From Achromobacter sp. (GTDB lineage: Bacteria; Pseudomonadota; Gammaproteobacteria; Burkholderiales; Burkholderiaceae_B): a stretch of 7,568 bases of DNA. The first letter of the stretch is position 1. Every line of letters starts with the position of its first letter. The position numbers and the translations under genes are program-made. The notes beneath the pieces are model-generated. The model did no database searches. It had not been told where the DNA came from and worked only from the letters and a program-made list of their open reading frames with translations. Shown piece after piece: positions 6,864-7,568 of the stretch. The DNA is taken from positions 4,276 to 11,843 of the forward strand of contig DMTA01000539.1 of NCBI GenBank assembly GCA_003454835.1, written 5' to 3'.

Positions 6864-7568
6864 CTAGAACGCCGTATTGCCCGTGCTGATTGCCCACACG
6901 CCGATGCCGCACGACACCAGCACGAGCAGCAGGATCGGCCACTCGTACGGCGCGAAGATGCTGCCGCGCTGCTCGCGGCGCGATATCAGGAAAAGAATGG
7001 TGCCCGGCGCATAGATGACGCAAGACAGGACGAAATACCGGAAGCCGCCCGCATACACCAGTCCGGCCGCATAGACCGTGGCCGCCACCGCGAGGCCCAG
7101 TTCAATCTTGCGGCGCCGGCTCCAGCCGTCATAGGTTTCGCCGCGCATCGCCAGCATCAACCCGAATGCCGCCACGAAGAAGTACGGAATCAGGCTCATC
7201 GAACTGGCCATGTTCTTCAGGAGCACGAAGGTGTCTTCGGTGAAGAGCGTGACGATCAGAAAGAGCTGCACGATGCCGTTGCTGAGCCACAGCGCCGCTG
7301 CCGGCACGCCGTGGCGGTTTTCCCGGCCCAGAAACGACGGCATGATGCCCGCGCCCGCCGCGGCGCGCAGCACTTCGGCGGCCAGCAGGATCCACGCCAG
7401 GTAGGCGCCCGCCACCGACACCATCAGCCCCACGCTGACCAGCATGCTGCCCCACGGTCCGACCGCGGCCCGCAGCACGCCCGCCATGGACGGATTGCGC
7501 AGCGAGGCCAGTTCCGCGCGCGGCAGCACGCCATACGACAGCATCGTCACCAGCACCAGCAGCGCCAG
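6864..7568 (-). CDS. ArcD-like basic amino acid/polyamine antiporter (APC family), C-terminal half
   Basis: The frame is open to the window edge, and the visible 234 residues are the C-terminal half of an inner-membrane carrier of the basic amino acid/polyamine antiporter (APA) branch, in which ArcD exchanges arginine for ornithine. Family features are SYGVLPRAEL near the start of the fragment, PSMAGVLRAAVGPWG, GAYLAWILLAAEVL, IMPSFLGRENRHGVPAAALW, and SSMSLIPYFFVAAFGL followed by RGETYDGWSRRRK. Late features are YAPGTILFLISRREQ and a last hydrophobic helix. About five to six membrane spans are visible of the usual twelve or more. The true start is beyond 7568; the GTG at 7556 is internal. 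It is the first visible gene of the minus-strand operon. Arginine, lysine or ornithine are likely substrates by family, but none is proven by this half. Confidence 0.88.
   Translation of the reverse strand: MALLVLVTMLSYGVLPRAELASLRNPSMAGVLRAAVGPWGSMLVSVGLMVSVAGAYLAWILLAAEVLRAAAGAGIMPSFLGRENRHGVPAAALWLSNGIVQLFLIVTLFTEDTFVLLKNMASSMSLIPYFFVAAFGLMLAMRGETYDGWSRRRKIELGLAVAATVYAAGLVYAGGFRYFVLSCVIYAPGTILFLISRREQRGSIFAPYEWPILLLVLVSCGIGVWAISTGNTAF

Overview
The window is GC-rich proteobacterial DNA that appears to join two pieces of different origin. The left part (1 to about 4070) reads as a Pseudomonas chromosome, probably from the P. stutzeri side of the genus. The evidence is the gene order guaA, CumA-type multicopper oxidase, tadA, which I recall from Pseudomonas genomes, and an ABC ATPase placed directly after the end of argF, also a Pseudomonas arrangement. 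The right part (about 4070 to 7568) carries an operon that does not belong to that neighbourhood. I cannot name its donor; Burkholderiales or another high-GC proteobacterium is plausible.

Layout: on the plus strand come the last 221 codons of guaA (GMP synthetase), a hairpin, a Tat-exported multicopper oxidase gene broken by an in-frame amber codon at 1838-1840, and tadA (tRNA adenosine deaminase). tadA meets an oppositely oriented gene so closely that their stop codons overlap. On the minus strand, read from right to left, are the 3' half of an ArcD-like basic amino acid antiporter gene, a complete SLC13-type permease with internal RCK (TrkA-C) domains, a secreted amidohydrolase gene that loses its 3' end, the last third of argF, and an Fbp/Pot-like ABC transporter ATPase.

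The most striking point is the junction near 4066-4090. A periplasmic amidohydrolase is cut before its last metal-site aspartate and runs in frame into the C-terminal third of ornithine carbamoyltransferase, giving one open 415-residue chimera. Neither parent should be active: the amidohydrolase lacks its final catalytic Asp region, and the OTC part lacks the carbamoyl-phosphate domain. The chimera overlaps the ABC ATPase by ATGA, so the old argF-ABC coupling survives. If real, the anabolic OTC is lost from this locus while a foreign operon with an arginine/basic amino acid type carrier arrives. If not real, it marks an assembly join. The two broken reading frames (multicopper oxidase and argF) and the convergent stop overlap are the points most worth checking. 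I found no RNA genes, CRISPR arrays, insertion sequences, integrases or attachment sites, and no gene-free stretch longer than 300 bases.
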